Shown piece by piece: positions 1 through 9,234 of a DNA stretch of 64,000 nt (the first letter of the stretch is position 1; each line of letters begins with the position of its first letter). The notes under the pieces were generated by a model. That model had not been told where the DNA came from. It was given only the letters and a program-made list of their open reading frames with translations, and did no database searches. The position numbers and the translations under genes are program-made. This DNA is from Pelomonas aquatica (GTDB lineage: Bacteria; Pseudomonadota; Gammaproteobacteria; Burkholderiales; Burkholderiaceae_C). The stretch lies in contig NZ_JAPPUW010000003.1 in the NCBI RefSeq assembly GCF_026712205.1, positions 62,001 to 126,000 of the forward strand, given 5' to 3'.

Positions 1-403
1 AGCGGCCCGCGCCGGCGAGCATGGCCGCGGCTTCGCGGTCGTGGCCGCCGAGGTGCGCGCGCTGGCCCAGCGCTCGGCCGGCGCCGCCAAGGAGATCAAG
101 GTGCTGATCCAGGAATCGACCGTCAAGGTCGAGAACGGCACGACGCTGGTCAACAACGCCGGCGTGACCATCCGCAGCGTCGTCGACGAAGTCAACAACA
201 TGGGCCAGTTGATCGAGGAGATCTCGCACTCCGCGCAGGAGCAGGCCACCGGCGTCGGCGTCGTCAACGGCGCGATGAACGAGCTCGACAAGGCAACGCA
301 GCAGAACACCAGTCTGGTCGGCGAGCTCAGCCGCTCGGCCGACGCGCTGCGCGACAGCTCCACCCGCCTGATCGAAGCGGTCGGCTTCTTCCGCGCCGCC
401 TGA
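1..403 (+). CDS. Methyl-accepting chemotaxis protein, C-terminal part (partial)
   Basis: The reading frame is open from the left edge (first full codon at base 2), so only the last ~133 residues of a chemoreceptor are present. They include the end of the conserved cytoplasmic hairpin tip (GRGFAVVAAEVRALAQRSA), which contacts CheA and CheW, followed by the returning coiled-coil helix. The protein ends in EAVGFFRAA without a CheR/CheB-tethering pentapeptide, unlike the receptor at 54415-56208. Family assignment is secure; the sensed ligand lies outside the window. Confidence 0.93.
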   Translation, partial: AARAGEHGRGFAVVAAEVRALAQRSAGAAKEIKVLIQESTVKVENGTTLVNNAGVTIRSVVDEVNNMGQLIEEISHSAQEQATGVGVVNGAMNELDKATQQNTSLVGELSRSADALRDSSTRLIEAVGFFRAA

Positions 404-434
404 ACCTCATCCCCACTTTCCTAGGGTCGCCGCC

Positions 435-752
435 ATGTCCATCCTGCGTTCCGCCACCGTGCTTGCCGCCAGCCTGATGCTGGCCCTGGCCGCCCACGCC
501 ACGCCCAAGGTCGTCAAGAAGGTGCCGCCCGACTTCCCGCGCGAGGCAAGCCAGAAGGGCATCTCCACCGGCGTCGTCAAGGCCAAGCTGACCATCGAGG
601 CCGACGGCAAGGTCAGCGACGTCGAGATTGTCGAAGCCGAGCCCAAGCGCGTCTTCGACCGCGCCGTGAAGCAGGCGCTGATGGAGTGGAAGTTCGAGCC
701 GGGCGAAAAGGCCACCCACGAGGTCAAGCTCGTCTTCAAGAACGAAGACTAG
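435..752 (+). CDS. Secreted TonB C-terminal-domain protein
   Basis: This 105-residue protein has a Sec signal peptide (about residues 1-22, ending AHA) and then a single TonB C-terminal-type domain. Diagnostic stretches are the PPDFPREASQKGISTGVV segment, a VKAKLTIEADGKV strand and the FDRAVKQALMEWKFEPG helix-strand. It has no proline-rich spacer or transmembrane anchor, so it is probably not an energising TonB itself but a free periplasmic TonB-C domain. It follows the chemoreceptor by 31 bp in the same direction and may be co-transcribed with it. Confidence 0.8.
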   Translation: MSILRSATVLAASLMLALAAHATPKVVKKVPPDFPREASQKGISTGVVKAKLTIEADGKVSDVEIVEAEPKRVFDRAVKQALMEWKFEPGEKATHEVKLVFKNED

Positions 753-769
753 CCGGCGGCAGGCGGCGG

Positions 770-1165
770 CTAGCGCCCCGCGCGGACAGGGCCGTCCGCC
801 GTGGCGTGGGGCCACCAGTGTGCCCCGCCGGCCACCAGGAGCAGCAGCACGACAACGGCGCCGGCCGCCAGGCCCAGGCGTCGTTTCCTTTTGGCCTGGC
901 GCACGCGCAGGCTGCCGACGCCGGCGGCCTCGCGCAGCGCCGGGTTCAGCTGCGGGCTGGGCAGGCGCCTGAGGTTCACGGCCTGCTTGCGGCCGTCACG
1001 GCCGGTCACAATTTCAAAGCTCAGCGGCTCGTCCAGCTGCGGGCCGTCGCCATCGGTCGGGAAGGCCGGCAGCGCCACGAACACCTCTTCGCCCCCGCCC
1101 AGCGGGCGGATCGTGCCGTAGCCGGCATCGTGGTTCCACGCGCTCAAAACACCTTCGAATCTCAT
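770..1165 (-). CDS. Cold-shock-like domain protein with C-terminal membrane segment
   Basis: A 131-residue protein. Residues 1-66 resemble a cold-shock/OB fold (MRFEGVLSAWNHDAGYGTIRP, then EEVFVALPAFP and LSFEIVTGRDGRKQAVNL), which normally binds single-stranded nucleic acid. A basic RQAKRKRR stretch is followed by one hydrophobic helix (LGLAAGAVVVLLLLVAGG). Soluble Csp proteins are about 70 residues; this is the longer membrane-anchored version often seen as a DUF1294-like relative. The start at 1165 is chosen because the OB fold begins there. It is convergent with the TonB-C gene, and its promoter lies in the 107-bp gap before rbgA. Confidence 0.7.
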   Translation of the reverse strand: MRFEGVLSAWNHDAGYGTIRPLGGGEEVFVALPAFPTDGDGPQLDEPLSFEIVTGRDGRKQAVNLRRLPSPQLNPALREAAGVGSLRVRQAKRKRRLGLAAGAVVVLLLLVAGGAHWWPHATADGPVRAGR

Positions 1166-1272
1166 ACTGCCCTCAGACGCAAGCTTGTGATCCTGCGGGC
1201 AGCCCGAACAGCGCACGCAACCGGATGTAAGCCCGACAATCCACTTTTCGCAAGCCCCAAACTCGTCAGCGC

Positions 1273-2226
1273 ATGCCCATCAACTGGTTCCCCGGCCACA
1301 TGAACTCCACCCGCCAGGCGATCAAGGATCGCGTGAAGGCGGGGCTGGACGTGGTCATCGAGCTGCTCGACGCGCGCCTGCCGGGCTCCAGCAGCAACCC
1401 GCTGCTGGCCGCGCTCACCACCGGCCGGCCGGCGCTGAAGGTGCTGAACAAGCAGGACCTGGCCGACCCCGCCGTCACGGCCGACTGGCTGGCCCACTAC
1501 AACGCCCAGCCGCACACGCGCGCCATCCCGCTGGACGCGGGTGACAAGTCGCCGGCCCGCGCCATCGTCAAGGCCTGCCGCGAGCTGGCGCCGCAGCGCG
1601 GCGACATGCACAAGCCGCTGCGCGTGCTGATCTGCGGCATCCCCAATGTCGGCAAGAGCACGCTGATCAACACCCTGGTTGGCCGCAAGGCCGCCAAGAC
1701 GGGCGACGAGCCGGGCATCACCAAGATCGAGCAGAAGATCGTGCTGGAGAACGGCTTCTACCTGTTCGACACACCCGGCATGCTGTGGCCGCGCATCGGC
1801 ATCGAGCAGAGCGGCTACCACCTGGCCGCCAGCGGCGCCATCGGCCGCAATGCCTTCGACGAGGCCGAGGTGGCGCTGGAACTGATCGCCGTGCTGAAGC
1901 GCCGCTACCCGGACCGCCTGCAGGAGCGCTACGGCCTGGCCGAACTGGGCGCCGAGGACGCCGTGCTCGAGGCCATCGGCCTCAAGCGCGGCGCCAAGAT
2001 CCGCGGCGGCGCGGTGCAGATGCACAAGGCCGCCGAGGCCTTGCTGGTGGACTACCGCCAGGGGCTGCTGGGCCGCATCACGCTGGAGACGCCCGCGGAG
2101 ATGGCGGCCTGGCGCCGGGCCGCGGCCGAGGACGAGGCACGCAAGGCCGCCGCGCACGAAGCCGAGAAGGCCGCCGACAAGGAGCGCCGCAGTGGACGCC
2201 GCGCCGCGGCCAGCGGCGACGCGTGA
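1273..2226 (+). CDS. ylqF: Ribosome biogenesis GTPase YlqF/RbgA
   Basis: A 317-residue circularly permuted GTPase. The order of G motifs shows the permutation: G4 (LNKQDLAD) precedes G1 (CGIPNVGKST) and G3 (DTPGM). The start MPINWFPGHM is the family's signature N-terminus. In Bacillus, RbgA assists late 50S subunit maturation; the same role is inferred here. The C-terminus is a charged Ala/Glu/Lys/Arg-rich tail of about 35 residues. It is transcribed away from the cold-shock-like gene. Confidence 0.93.
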   Translation: MPINWFPGHMNSTRQAIKDRVKAGLDVVIELLDARLPGSSSNPLLAALTTGRPALKVLNKQDLADPAVTADWLAHYNAQPHTRAIPLDAGDKSPARAIVKACRELAPQRGDMHKPLRVLICGIPNVGKSTLINTLVGRKAAKTGDEPGITKIEQKIVLENGFYLFDTPGMLWPRIGIEQSGYHLAASGAIGRNAFDEAEVALELIAVLKRRYPDRLQERYGLAELGAEDAVLEAIGLKRGAKIRGGAVQMHKAAEALLVDYRQGLLGRITLETPAEMAAWRRAAAEDEARKAAAHEAEKAADKERRSGRRAAASGDA

Positions 2227-2292
2227 TTCCCCGGCCTTGACCGGCCCCGGCGCCCGCCTATGCTGGGCCGACCGCCACTCGATGCGCCACCC

Positions 2293-3684
2293 ATGACCCG
2301 ACTCTCCCTGCTGGACCTCGCCTTCTTCATCGCCGAGAGCGAGGCCAGCCCCAAGCATGTGGCCGGCCTGCATATCCACCAGATTCCCAAGGGCGGCGGC
2401 GCCAACTTCGCCAAGCAGCTCTACGAGGAGTTCCTCGAGCACACCGACGTCCAGCCGCCCTTCGACCAGGTCATCAACTTCGTGTCGCCCACGCTGATGC
2501 CGAGCTGGGGCCGGGCCGAGGCCGTGGACCTGACGGAGCACGTCTTCTTCCACAAGCTCAAGGCCGGCGCCAACGACCGCGAGGCCCTGTACGCACTGAC
2601 CTCCGAGCTGCACGAGCCCGTGCTGGACCGCAGCCGGCCGCTGTGGGAGGTGCACGTCATCGCCGGCCTCTGGGACCGGCAGTTCGCCGTCTACTACAAG
2701 ATGCACCACGCGATGGCCGACGGCATCACGATGACGCGCTGGGGCGTGGACTCGCTGCGCACGACGCCCGACGACCTGACCGTCACGCCGGTCTGGACCT
2801 TGGCCCACACGCGCCGCGGCAGCGGCCTCAAGGGCAAGAAGCGCCTGGACCAGCAGGTCGCCGGCACCGTCTGGAAGCAGCTCACCGCCAACAGCAAGCG
2901 CGCCGTCGGCATCGGGCGCCTCACGGCCATGCTGGCGCTGGAGGCCGTGAAGCTGACCAAGAATGCGATTGCCCTGCCCTTCATGGCCAGCCGCGGCACA
3001 CCCTTCACCGGCAATGCGACGCCGGGCCGCCAGTTCGCGACGGCCGCCGTGCCCATGGCCCGCATCGACGCGATCCGCCAGGTGGCGCGTGCCACGCTCA
3101 ACCATGTCGCGCTGACCTGCCTGGACGGCGCCATGCACCGCTACCTGGCCGACGAGGGCATCGAGCTCGACCGCCCCATCACCATCCAGATGCCGGTCAA
3201 CCTGCGCCGTGAAGGTGAAAAGGCCGCGGGCAACAAGATCGGCATCATCCTCGTCGACCTCTCGCCGCCCACCGACGACGCCTATGTGCGGCTGCGCAAC
3301 GTCGGCTACTCGCTGCGCAATGTGCGGGCCATGATCGACTCGGTCGCGCCCGAGGCCGTCGAGACCTACACCATCCTGACCGGCCTGCTCGGCCAGATCG
3401 CCGGCATGCTCAAGCTGGCCGACGTCATCACGCCGATGGGCAACACGCTGGTCTCCAACGTGCCCGGCCCGGCCGAGCGCCTCTACCTGAAGGGCGCGCC
3501 GCTGCTGGAGATGCACCCGGTCTCGACGCTGCCGGCCACCCATCTGCTCAACATCACGCTGTTCAGCTACGCCGGCACGCTCTACTTCGGCCTCATCGCG
3601 ACCGATGCGCTGCCCAACCTCGGCCGGCTCGCGGCCTATGTCGAGGACGAGATCGCGGCGCTGGAACGGGCCGTCGGCCTCTGA
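2293..3684 (+). CDS. Wax ester synthase/diacylglycerol acyltransferase (WS/DGAT)
   Basis: A 463-residue bifunctional O-acyltransferase of the bacterial WS/DGAT family, which moves acyl groups from acyl-CoA to long-chain alcohols or diacylglycerol. The catalytic HHxxxDG motif is visible as HHAMADG (His138-Gly144). The conserved N-terminus (MTRLSLLDLAFFIAE) and the C-terminal block around SNVPGPAERLYLKGAPL are both present, so the gene looks complete. The start at 2293 is chosen over an in-frame upstream ATG because the family begins with this segment. The stop overlaps the next start (TGATG), implying translational coupling to the HutD gene. Confidence 0.9.
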   Translation: MTRLSLLDLAFFIAESEASPKHVAGLHIHQIPKGGGANFAKQLYEEFLEHTDVQPPFDQVINFVSPTLMPSWGRAEAVDLTEHVFFHKLKAGANDREALYALTSELHEPVLDRSRPLWEVHVIAGLWDRQFAVYYKMHHAMADGITMTRWGVDSLRTTPDDLTVTPVWTLAHTRRGSGLKGKKRLDQQVAGTVWKQLTANSKRAVGIGRLTAMLALEAVKLTKNAIALPFMASRGTPFTGNATPGRQFATAAVPMARIDAIRQVARATLNHVALTCLDGAMHRYLADEGIELDRPITIQMPVNLRREGEKAAGNKIGIILVDLSPPTDDAYVRLRNVGYSLRNVRAMIDSVAPEAVETYTILTGLLGQIAGMLKLADVITPMGNTLVSNVPGPAERLYLKGAPLLEMHPVSTLPATHLLNITLFSYAGTLYFGLIATDALPNLGRLAAYVEDEIAALERAVGL

Positions 3685-4247
3685 TGGAGCTCATCCACGC
3701 CGACCGGATCGCGCCGACGGCCTGGAAGAACGGCGGCGGCAGCACGCGCACCCTGCTGGCGCTGCCGGCCGGGGACGACTGGCAGCTGCGCATTTCCATG
3801 GCCGATGTCGCGCGCGACGGCCCCTTCTCGCCCTACCCCGGCGTCGAGCGCTGGCTGGCCCTCGTCGACGGCCAGGGCATGGCGCTCGAATTCGAGCACC
3901 AGGCGGTGACGCTGAGACCCGGCGACCCGCCGCTGCTGTTCGACGGCGCCGCGGCACCCCACGGCCGCCTGCTGGACGGCGCCACGCGCGACCTGAACCT
4001 GATGCACAGGGGCGGCCAGGCCGCGATGCGGCAGGCGCTGCCGGGCGCTCCCTGGCGTGCGCGGCAACGCTGCTGCGGCCTCTTCGCGCTGGCGGCGGGC
4101 CGCTGGTCCTGCGCGGACGGCCGCCAGGCGGCGCTGCCCGCGCACACGCTGCTCTGGCTCGCCATGGCGCCCCAGGCGTACATGGTGTTCGACCAGCCCG
4201 GGCTGTGGCTGGAATTCAGCCCGCCCGTCAGTTCAGGAAATTCGTGA
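3684..4247 (+). CDS. HutD/Ves family protein
   Basis: A 187-residue cupin-like protein of the HutD/Ves family, recognised by the N-terminal WKNGGGSTRTLLALP signature, then RISMADVARDGPFSPYPGVERWL and the LRPGDPP strand. HutD is linked to histidine utilisation and Ves to a cold-related phenotype in E. coli; no hut genes are nearby, so the role here is unknown. It shares one base with the WS/DGAT stop. Its last 20 bp overlap the convergent DUF3592 gene. Confidence 0.85.
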   Translation: MELIHADRIAPTAWKNGGGSTRTLLALPAGDDWQLRISMADVARDGPFSPYPGVERWLALVDGQGMALEFEHQAVTLRPGDPPLLFDGAAAPHGRLLDGATRDLNLMHRGGQAAMRQALPGAPWRARQRCCGLFALAAGRWSCADGRQAALPAHTLLWLAMAPQAYMVFDQPGLWLEFSPPVSSGNS

Positions 4248-4653
4248 ACAGCGCGATCGCCACCAGCGCCACGCCCATCAGCGCGGCGGCGATCCAGGCC
4301 CGCGACGGCTCGCGCTCCAGCACCGCGCGGCCGGGGTCGGCCGGGTCGTAATAGACCCTGACCGCCAGGCCCGCCGGGTAGCGCGCCACCAGGGCCGCCT
4401 TGTCGGCGGACTGCGCCGGCAGGCCCGCATAGCTGACCTTGGAGCCGCGGTGGGTCTGGCCGACCACCTCGTAGTCGAACTCGATGCGCACGCTGTCGTT
4501 GTCGCCGTCGGGCGCCTGGCGGTGTTCCGAGCGCACGATGGTGCCGCGCGTGTCCGGCCAGTCGGCGGCCCTGGCATTCATCGTGGCCGACCACCAGGCC
4601 GCGCCGACCAGCGCGAGGCCGCACAGGATGAAGGCCAGCTTGATCAGGGTCAT
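4228..4653 (-). CDS. DUF3592-type membrane protein
   Basis: A 141-residue protein with an N-terminal membrane helix (LIKLAFILCGLALVGAAWW), a soluble beta-rich middle (DWPDTRGTIVRSEHRQ through VRVYYDPADPGRAVLE) and a C-terminal helix (WIAAALMGVALVAIALF). The Tx6G...Y-DP-DP-x-A-VL pattern is that of DUF3592, a widespread family with no established function. It is convergent with hutD. Confidence 0.8.
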   Translation of the reverse strand: MTLIKLAFILCGLALVGAAWWSATMNARAADWPDTRGTIVRSEHRQAPDGDNDSVRIEFDYEVVGQTHRGSKVSYAGLPAQSADKAALVARYPAGLAVRVYYDPADPGRAVLEREPSRAWIAAALMGVALVAIALFTNFLN

Positions 4654-4714
4654 GCATGCATCTCCGGAGGCGATGCGCCATCATGCCGCCTCCGCAACGC
4701 CTCCCCGCCCGGCC

Positions 4715-5869
4715 ATGCCCCTGCCCCTCTTCCCCTCGACCTGGATGAGCGAAGCGCACCGCCTGCTGCAGCAGGCCAGCGCGCGCTTCTTCGCCGAGCG
4801 CTGGGTGCCGCGCGCGGCCGGCTGGCGCAGCGCCGGCCTGATGGAGCGCGACACCTGGCGCGAAGCCGGCGCGCAGGGCCTGCTGTGCGCGGCCATGCCC
4901 GAGGCCTTCGGCGGCGGTGGCGGCGACTTCGGCCACGAGGCCGTCATCGTCATGGAGGCCGCGCGCGCCAACCTCGGCGGCTTTGGCGGCAGCGTGCATT
5001 CGGCCATCGTCGCGCCCTATCTGCTGCACCACGGCAGCGACGAGCAGCGCCGGCGCTGGCTGCCCGCGCTGGCGTCGGGCGAGCGCGTGGGCGCCATCGC
5101 GATGACGGAGCCGGGCACGGGCTCGGACCTGCAGGCGATACGCACGCGCGCCCGGCGCGACGATGGCGACTACGTCATCAGCGGCCAGAAGACCTTCATC
5201 ACCAATGGCCAGAACGCCGACCTCATCGTCATCGTCTGCCGCAGCGGCGACGCCCCCGGCGCCAGGGGCCTGTCGCTGATCGTCGCCGAGATCGACGCCG
5301 GCACGCCCGGCCTGACGCGCCGGCGCCTGGACAAGGTCGGTCTGAAGGCCCAGGACACCAGCGAGCTGTTCTTCGACGAGCTGCGCGTGCCGGCCGCCAA
5401 CCTGCTGGGCGCGAGCGAGGGCCTGGCCTTCGGCCAGCTGATGGGCGAGCTGCCGCAGGAGCGCCTCGTCATCGCATGCCAGGCCGTCGCGATGATGGAG
5501 CGCGCGCTGGACGACACCATCGCCTATGCCAGGCAGCGCGAGGCCTTCGGCCAGCCGATCTGGAATTTCCAGAACACCCGCTTCGTGCTGGCCCAGGCGC
5601 AGAGCGACCTGCTGGCCGCCCGCGCGCTGCTCGATGCCGCCATCGCGGCGCATCTGCAAGGCGAGCTCGACGCCGCACGCGCCGCCCTCGTGAAGGCCTG
5701 GTGCAGCGACCTCGCGGCCCGGCTGACCGACGCCTGCCTGCAGCTCTTCGGCGGCTATGGCTACATGCTGGAAACTCCCATCGCCGAGCTGTGGGCCGAC
5801 GCCCGCGTGACGCGCATCTACGGCGGCACCAACGAGATCATGAAAGAGCTGGCCTCGCGCTCGATGTAG
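4715..5869 (+). CDS. Acyl-CoA dehydrogenase
   Basis: A 384-residue FAD flavoenzyme that introduces the alpha-beta double bond into acyl-CoA. The family signatures MTEPGTGSDLQ (flavin-binding region), GQKTFITNG, the RQREAFGQPIWNFQ block and the C-terminal GGYGYMLETPIAELWADARVTRIYGGTNEIM are all present, so the gene is full length. The start at 4715 is preferred; an alternative in-frame ATG lies at 4745. Chain-length preference cannot be read from the sequence. A thiolase lies 1.7 kb downstream but the two are separated by a sigma-factor operon. Confidence 0.93.
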   Translation: MPLPLFPSTWMSEAHRLLQQASARFFAERWVPRAAGWRSAGLMERDTWREAGAQGLLCAAMPEAFGGGGGDFGHEAVIVMEAARANLGGFGGSVHSAIVAPYLLHHGSDEQRRRWLPALASGERVGAIAMTEPGTGSDLQAIRTRARRDDGDYVISGQKTFITNGQNADLIVIVCRSGDAPGARGLSLIVAEIDAGTPGLTRRRLDKVGLKAQDTSELFFDELRVPAANLLGASEGLAFGQLMGELPQERLVIACQAVAMMERALDDTIAYARQREAFGQPIWNFQNTRFVLAQAQSDLLAARALLDAAIAAHLQGELDAARAALVKAWCSDLAARLTDACLQLFGGYGYMLETPIAELWADARVTRIYGGTNEIMKELASRSM

Positions 5870-5962
5870 TTTTTGCGGCGCCGATGTCGAAATGGCGGGG
5901 CGGCCGGGCGTCATTGTCGGGCGGCGCATGTCGCGCCGCCGACTCTCACCCAGGAGATCCCG

Positions 5963-6319
5963 ATGGAATACATGCTTCTGATCCATGCCGACCCCGCCGG
6001 CTTCGCGGCGCTGGGCGACACCGAGCGCGGGGCGGCGCTGGCGGCCTATGCCGCCTACACCGAGGCGCTGACCAAGGCGGGCCTGATCCGCGGCAGCAAC
6101 CGGCTGCGGCCGGCCGACAGCTCGACGACGGTGCGCGTGCGCGGCGGCAAGACCGAGGTGCTGGACGGCCCCTTCATCGAGACGCGCGAGCAGCTCGGCG
6201 GCTACTTCCTGATCGACGTGCCCGACCTCGACGCCGCGCTGGGCTGGGCGGCGCGCTGCCCCGGCGCGAGCCACGGCAGCGTCGAAGTCAGGCCGGTCTG
6301 GCCGACAGGCAGCCAGTGA
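5963..6319 (+). CDS. YCII/DGPF-domain protein
   Basis: A 118-residue protein of the YCII-related DGPF family. The defining DGPFIETREQLGGYFLIDVPD block is present, as is the N-terminal MEYMLLIHADP strand. An AGGAG ribosome-binding site sits 7 bases before the ATG. The stop overlaps the GTG start of the adjacent sigma factor gene (GTGA), so they are translationally coupled. DGPF proteins are the known genomic partner of ECF42-type sigma factors and are thought to belong to that regulator's target set. Confidence 0.88.
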   Translation: MEYMLLIHADPAGFAALGDTERGAALAAYAAYTEALTKAGLIRGSNRLRPADSSTTVRVRGGKTEVLDGPFIETREQLGGYFLIDVPDLDAALGWAARCPGASHGSVEVRPVWPTGSQ

Positions 6320-7539
6320 ACGGCGAGCCGGCCGCGGCCGCCGAGCAGGCGGCGCGGCGCAGCTACGGCCGCCTCGTCGCCTACCTCTCGGCACGCTCGC
6401 GCGACGTGGCCGGCGCCGAGGACGCGCTGGCCGACGCCTTCGAGGCCGCGCTGACCCGCTGGCCGCGGGACGGCGTGCCCGCCAACCCCGAGGCCTGGCT
6501 GCTGACCGTCGCACGCCGCAAGGCCATCGACACGCTGCGCGGCCGGCGCCGCGGCGAGGCGGCCGCGGCCTGGCTGGAGTGGCTGGCCGCGCTGGAAACG
6601 CCGGCCGACACGGGCGCGCTGCCGGACCGGCGCCTGGAGCTGATGTTCGCCTGCGCCCACCCGGCCATCGACGCGGCCGCCCGCGCACCGTTGATGCTGC
6701 AGGCCGTGCTCGGCTTCGACGCAGCGACCATCGCGGCCGCCTTCCTCGTTGCGCCGGCCGCCATGAGCCAGCGCCTCGTGCGCGCCAAGGCCAAGATCCG
6801 CCAGGCCGGCATCGGCCTGGCCGTGCCCGCGCAGGCCGAACTTGCCGAACGCCTGGGCGCCGTGCTGTCGGCCATCTACGCGGTCTATGCCGACGCCTGG
6901 ACCGACGCGGCCGGCACCGACCCGCACCGGCGCGATCTCGCCGACGAGGCCATCTGGCTGGCCCGCCTCGTTGCGTCGCTGCTGCCGCAGGAGCCCGAGG
7001 CCCTCGGCCTGCTCGCGCTGATGCTCTACTCGCACGCCCGCCGTGCCGCGCGCCGCGATGCCGAAGGCGTCTACATCCCCTTGTCCGAGCAGGACGCCAC
7101 GCTGTGGGAGCGCCCGCTGATCGACGAGGCCGAGGGCCTGCTGCACCTGGCCGTCAGCCACGGCCGACCGGGCCGCTACCAGCTCGAGGCGGCCGTGCAG
7201 TCGGCCCATCTCGAAGGCCAGCGCCGTGGCCGCGTCGACTGGGCGGCGGTCGAGCAGCTCTACGCCGCACTGTGCGAGCTGGGTGGCTCGCCGGTGGCCG
7301 CGCTGAACCATGCTGTCGCGCTGTCGCGGACGGCCGGTGCCGAGGCCGGCCTGGCCCGGCTGGACGCGCTGCAGGCCGAACTGGGCGGCTACCAACCCTA
7401 CTGGGCCGCGCGCGCCGAGCTGCTGGGTCGCTGCGGCCGGCATGCCGAGGCGCGCCAGGCTTGCGAGCACGCCATCGCGCTGGAGAGCGATGCGGCGGTG
7501 CGGCGATTCCTGCAAGATCGCGCGGCAGCCTGGTTCTGA
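6316..7539 (+). CDS. ECF sigma factor with C-terminal TPR-like extension (ECF42-like)
   Basis: A 407-residue sigma factor. Region 2 covers about residues 15-80 ([28 protein letters not shown], then [20 protein letters not shown]). Region 4 covers about residues 120-170 ([36 protein letters not shown]). The remaining ~240 residues form the long helical extension typical of the ECF42/SigJ-like group, in which the extension rather than an anti-sigma factor controls activity. The GTG start is supported by the 4-base overlap with the DGPF gene. No anti-sigma gene is adjacent. Confidence 0.88.
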   Translation: MNGEPAAAAEQAARRSYGRLVAYLSARSRDVAGAEDALADAFEAALTRWPRDGVPANPEAWLLTVARRKAIDTLRGRRRGEAAAAWLEWLAALETPADTGALPDRRLELMFACAHPAIDAAARAPLMLQAVLGFDAATIAAAFLVAPAAMSQRLVRAKAKIRQAGIGLAVPAQAELAERLGAVLSAIYAVYADAWTDAAGTDPHRRDLADEAIWLARLVASLLPQEPEALGLLALMLYSHARRAARRDAEGVYIPLSEQDATLWERPLIDEAEGLLHLAVSHGRPGRYQLEAAVQSAHLEGQRRGRVDWAAVEQLYAALCELGGSPVAALNHAVALSRTAGAEAGLARLDALQAELGGYQPYWAARAELLGRCGRHAEARQACEHAIALESDAAVRRFLQDRAAAWF

Positions 7540-7576
7540 ATCGCACAATGGGCGCGACATAGTCCAGAGGTTCACC

Positions 7577-8779
7577 ATGTTCGACGCCTATCTCTACGAC
7601 CACTGCCGCACGCCGCGCGGCAAGGGCAAGCCCGAGGGTGGGCTGCACGCGGCGACGCCGATCTGGCTCGTGCGCACGCTGCTGCAGGCCTTGCAGCGGC
7701 GCACGCTGCTGGACACGGCCCTCGTCGACGATGTCGTGCTGGGCTGCGTGACGCCCATCGCCGAGCAGGGTGGCGACATCGCCCGCATCGCCGTGCTGGA
7801 TGCCGGCTGGGCCGAAACGGTGGGCGGCATCACGCAGTCGCGCTTCTGCGCGTCGGGGCTGGAGAGCGTCAACCTCGCGGCCGCCAAGGTGGCCAGCGGC
7901 TTCGAGCAATTGGTGGTGGCCGGCGGCGTGGAGAGCATGAGCCGCGTGCCCATGGGCAGCGACGGCGGCGCCTGGCTGCAGGACGCGCGCGTCATCGAGG
8001 CCGTCGGCTTAGTGCCCCAGGGCATCAGCGCCGACCTGATCGCGACGCTGGAAGGCTTCTCGCGCACCGAGCTGGACGCCTACGCGGCGCGCTCCCACCA
8101 GCGCGCCGCCGCGGCCCGCGCCGAGGGCCGCTTCGCGCGCGCCCTCGTGCCCGTGCACGACGTGGACGGCACGCTGCTGCTGGCCCAGGACGAGACCATC
8201 CGCCCGCAGACGACGGCCGAGACGCTGGCCGCGCTGAACCCGTCCTTCGCCAAGCTGGGCGCGAAGTTCGACCCGCTGGCGCTGCGCAAATACCCGCAGG
8301 CCGCCGCCATCGAGCACCGCCACCATGCCGGCAATTCCTCGGGCATCGTCGACGGCGCGGCCCTGGTGCTGGTCGGCTCCCGCGCCGGCGGCGAAGCGGC
8401 CGGGCTCAAGCCCCGCGCCCGCATCCGCGCCGCGGCGGTGACGGGCAGCGAGCCCACCCTCATGCTGACCGGCACGACACCGGCCTGCCTGAAGGCGCTG
8501 AAGCAGGCCGGCATGCAGGCCACCGACGTCGACCTGTGGGAGATCAACGAGGCCTTCGCGGCCGTGCCGATGAAGACGGCGCGCGACCTCGGCCTGGACC
8601 TGGCGCGCGTCAACGTGAACGGCGGCGGCATCGCGCTGGGCCACCCGCTGGGCGCCACCGGCGCGATGCTGCTGGGCACGCTGCTCGACGAGCTCGAACG
8701 GCGCGATCTTCAGACCGGCTGTGTGACGCTGTGCGTCGGCGGCGGCATGGGCATCGCGACCGTCATCGAGCGCGTCTGA
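7577..8779 (+). CDS. Acetyl-CoA C-acyltransferase (thiolase)
   Basis: A 400-residue thiolase for acyl-CoA cleavage or condensation. The nucleophilic cysteine is Cys91 in [10 protein letters not shown]. The His of GHPLGATG and the second active-site cysteine in CVGGGMG are both present, as is the NEAFA motif. The start at 7577 follows an AGAGG-like site. It lies 37 bp downstream of the sigma factor gene in the same direction. Whether it works in beta-oxidation or acetoacetyl-CoA formation cannot be decided here. Confidence 0.92.
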   Translation: MFDAYLYDHCRTPRGKGKPEGGLHAATPIWLVRTLLQALQRRTLLDTALVDDVVLGCVTPIAEQGGDIARIAVLDAGWAETVGGITQSRFCASGLESVNLAAAKVASGFEQLVVAGGVESMSRVPMGSDGGAWLQDARVIEAVGLVPQGISADLIATLEGFSRTELDAYAARSHQRAAAARAEGRFARALVPVHDVDGTLLLAQDETIRPQTTAETLAALNPSFAKLGAKFDPLALRKYPQAAAIEHRHHAGNSSGIVDGAALVLVGSRAGGEAAGLKPRARIRAAAVTGSEPTLMLTGTTPACLKALKQAGMQATDVDLWEINEAFAAVPMKTARDLGLDLARVNVNGGGIALGHPLGATGAMLLGTLLDELERRDLQTGCVTLCVGGGMGIATVIERV

Positions 8780-9121
8780 CTACAGGCGCACCCAGCCGCC
8801 CACGCGCAGATGCCAGCGCCCGCCGCTGCTCTCCCAGCGGTGCGGCTCGTAGCGGTAGCCGGGACGCGGCCGGTCGTAGAAGCCGTTCACCCACTGGTGG
8901 CGGCCACCGCTCCAGCCCCAGTAGCCGCCGATCCAGACAGCCCCCGGGTAGGGCATCACGGGCACGACCTCGGCATAGGGCGCCGGCGGCGGCACGTCGA
9001 CGACGACGACCGGCGCCGCGGCATAGCCGCCGTCGTAATAGCCGCGGTGCGCCGGCACCACCACGCAGGCCGACAGCAGTGCGGATGAAGCCATTGCGAG
9101 GGCCAGGGTCAGTCGTTGCAT
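8780..9121 (-). CDS. YXWGXW-repeat lipoprotein
   Basis: A 113-residue putative lipoprotein. A signal sequence with lipobox LSAC (Cys19) is followed by a Tyr/Gly/Pro/Val-rich region and then Trp-rich repeats (WIGGYWGWSGGRHQWVNGFY, HRWESSGGRWHLRVGGW) matching the W-x-x-G-x-W repeat family. Such proteins are common in Burkholderiales and have no assigned function; outer-membrane anchoring is inferred from the lipobox. It is convergent with the thiolase gene, the two abutting without a gap. Confidence 0.8.
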   Translation of the reverse strand: MQRLTLALAMASSALLSACVVVPAHRGYYDGGYAAAPVVVVDVPPPAPYAEVVPVMPYPGAVWIGGYWGWSGGRHQWVNGFYDRPRPGYRYEPHRWESSGGRWHLRVGGWVRL

Positions 9122-9234
9122 CGTCGATCTCCAGGCCGCGGGCTGCGGCCACAGCCCTCTAACTGCCGCGCGGCCCCGGCGGATGACGGCTTCACACAGA
9201 ATTACCTGGCCGGGCCGGCCATGGCCGCGGGGCG

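Noticed and set aside
1162..3543. 793-residue minus-strand open frame opposite rbgA and the WS/DGAT gene
   Set aside because: Shadow of high-GC coding DNA; the composition is Arg/Gly/His/Ala-rich without domains, and the opposite strand holds two well-recognised enzymes.
3833..6688. 951-residue minus-strand open frame
   Set aside because: Runs antisense to hutD, acyl-CoA dehydrogenase, DGPF and sigma factor genes; no recognisable motifs.
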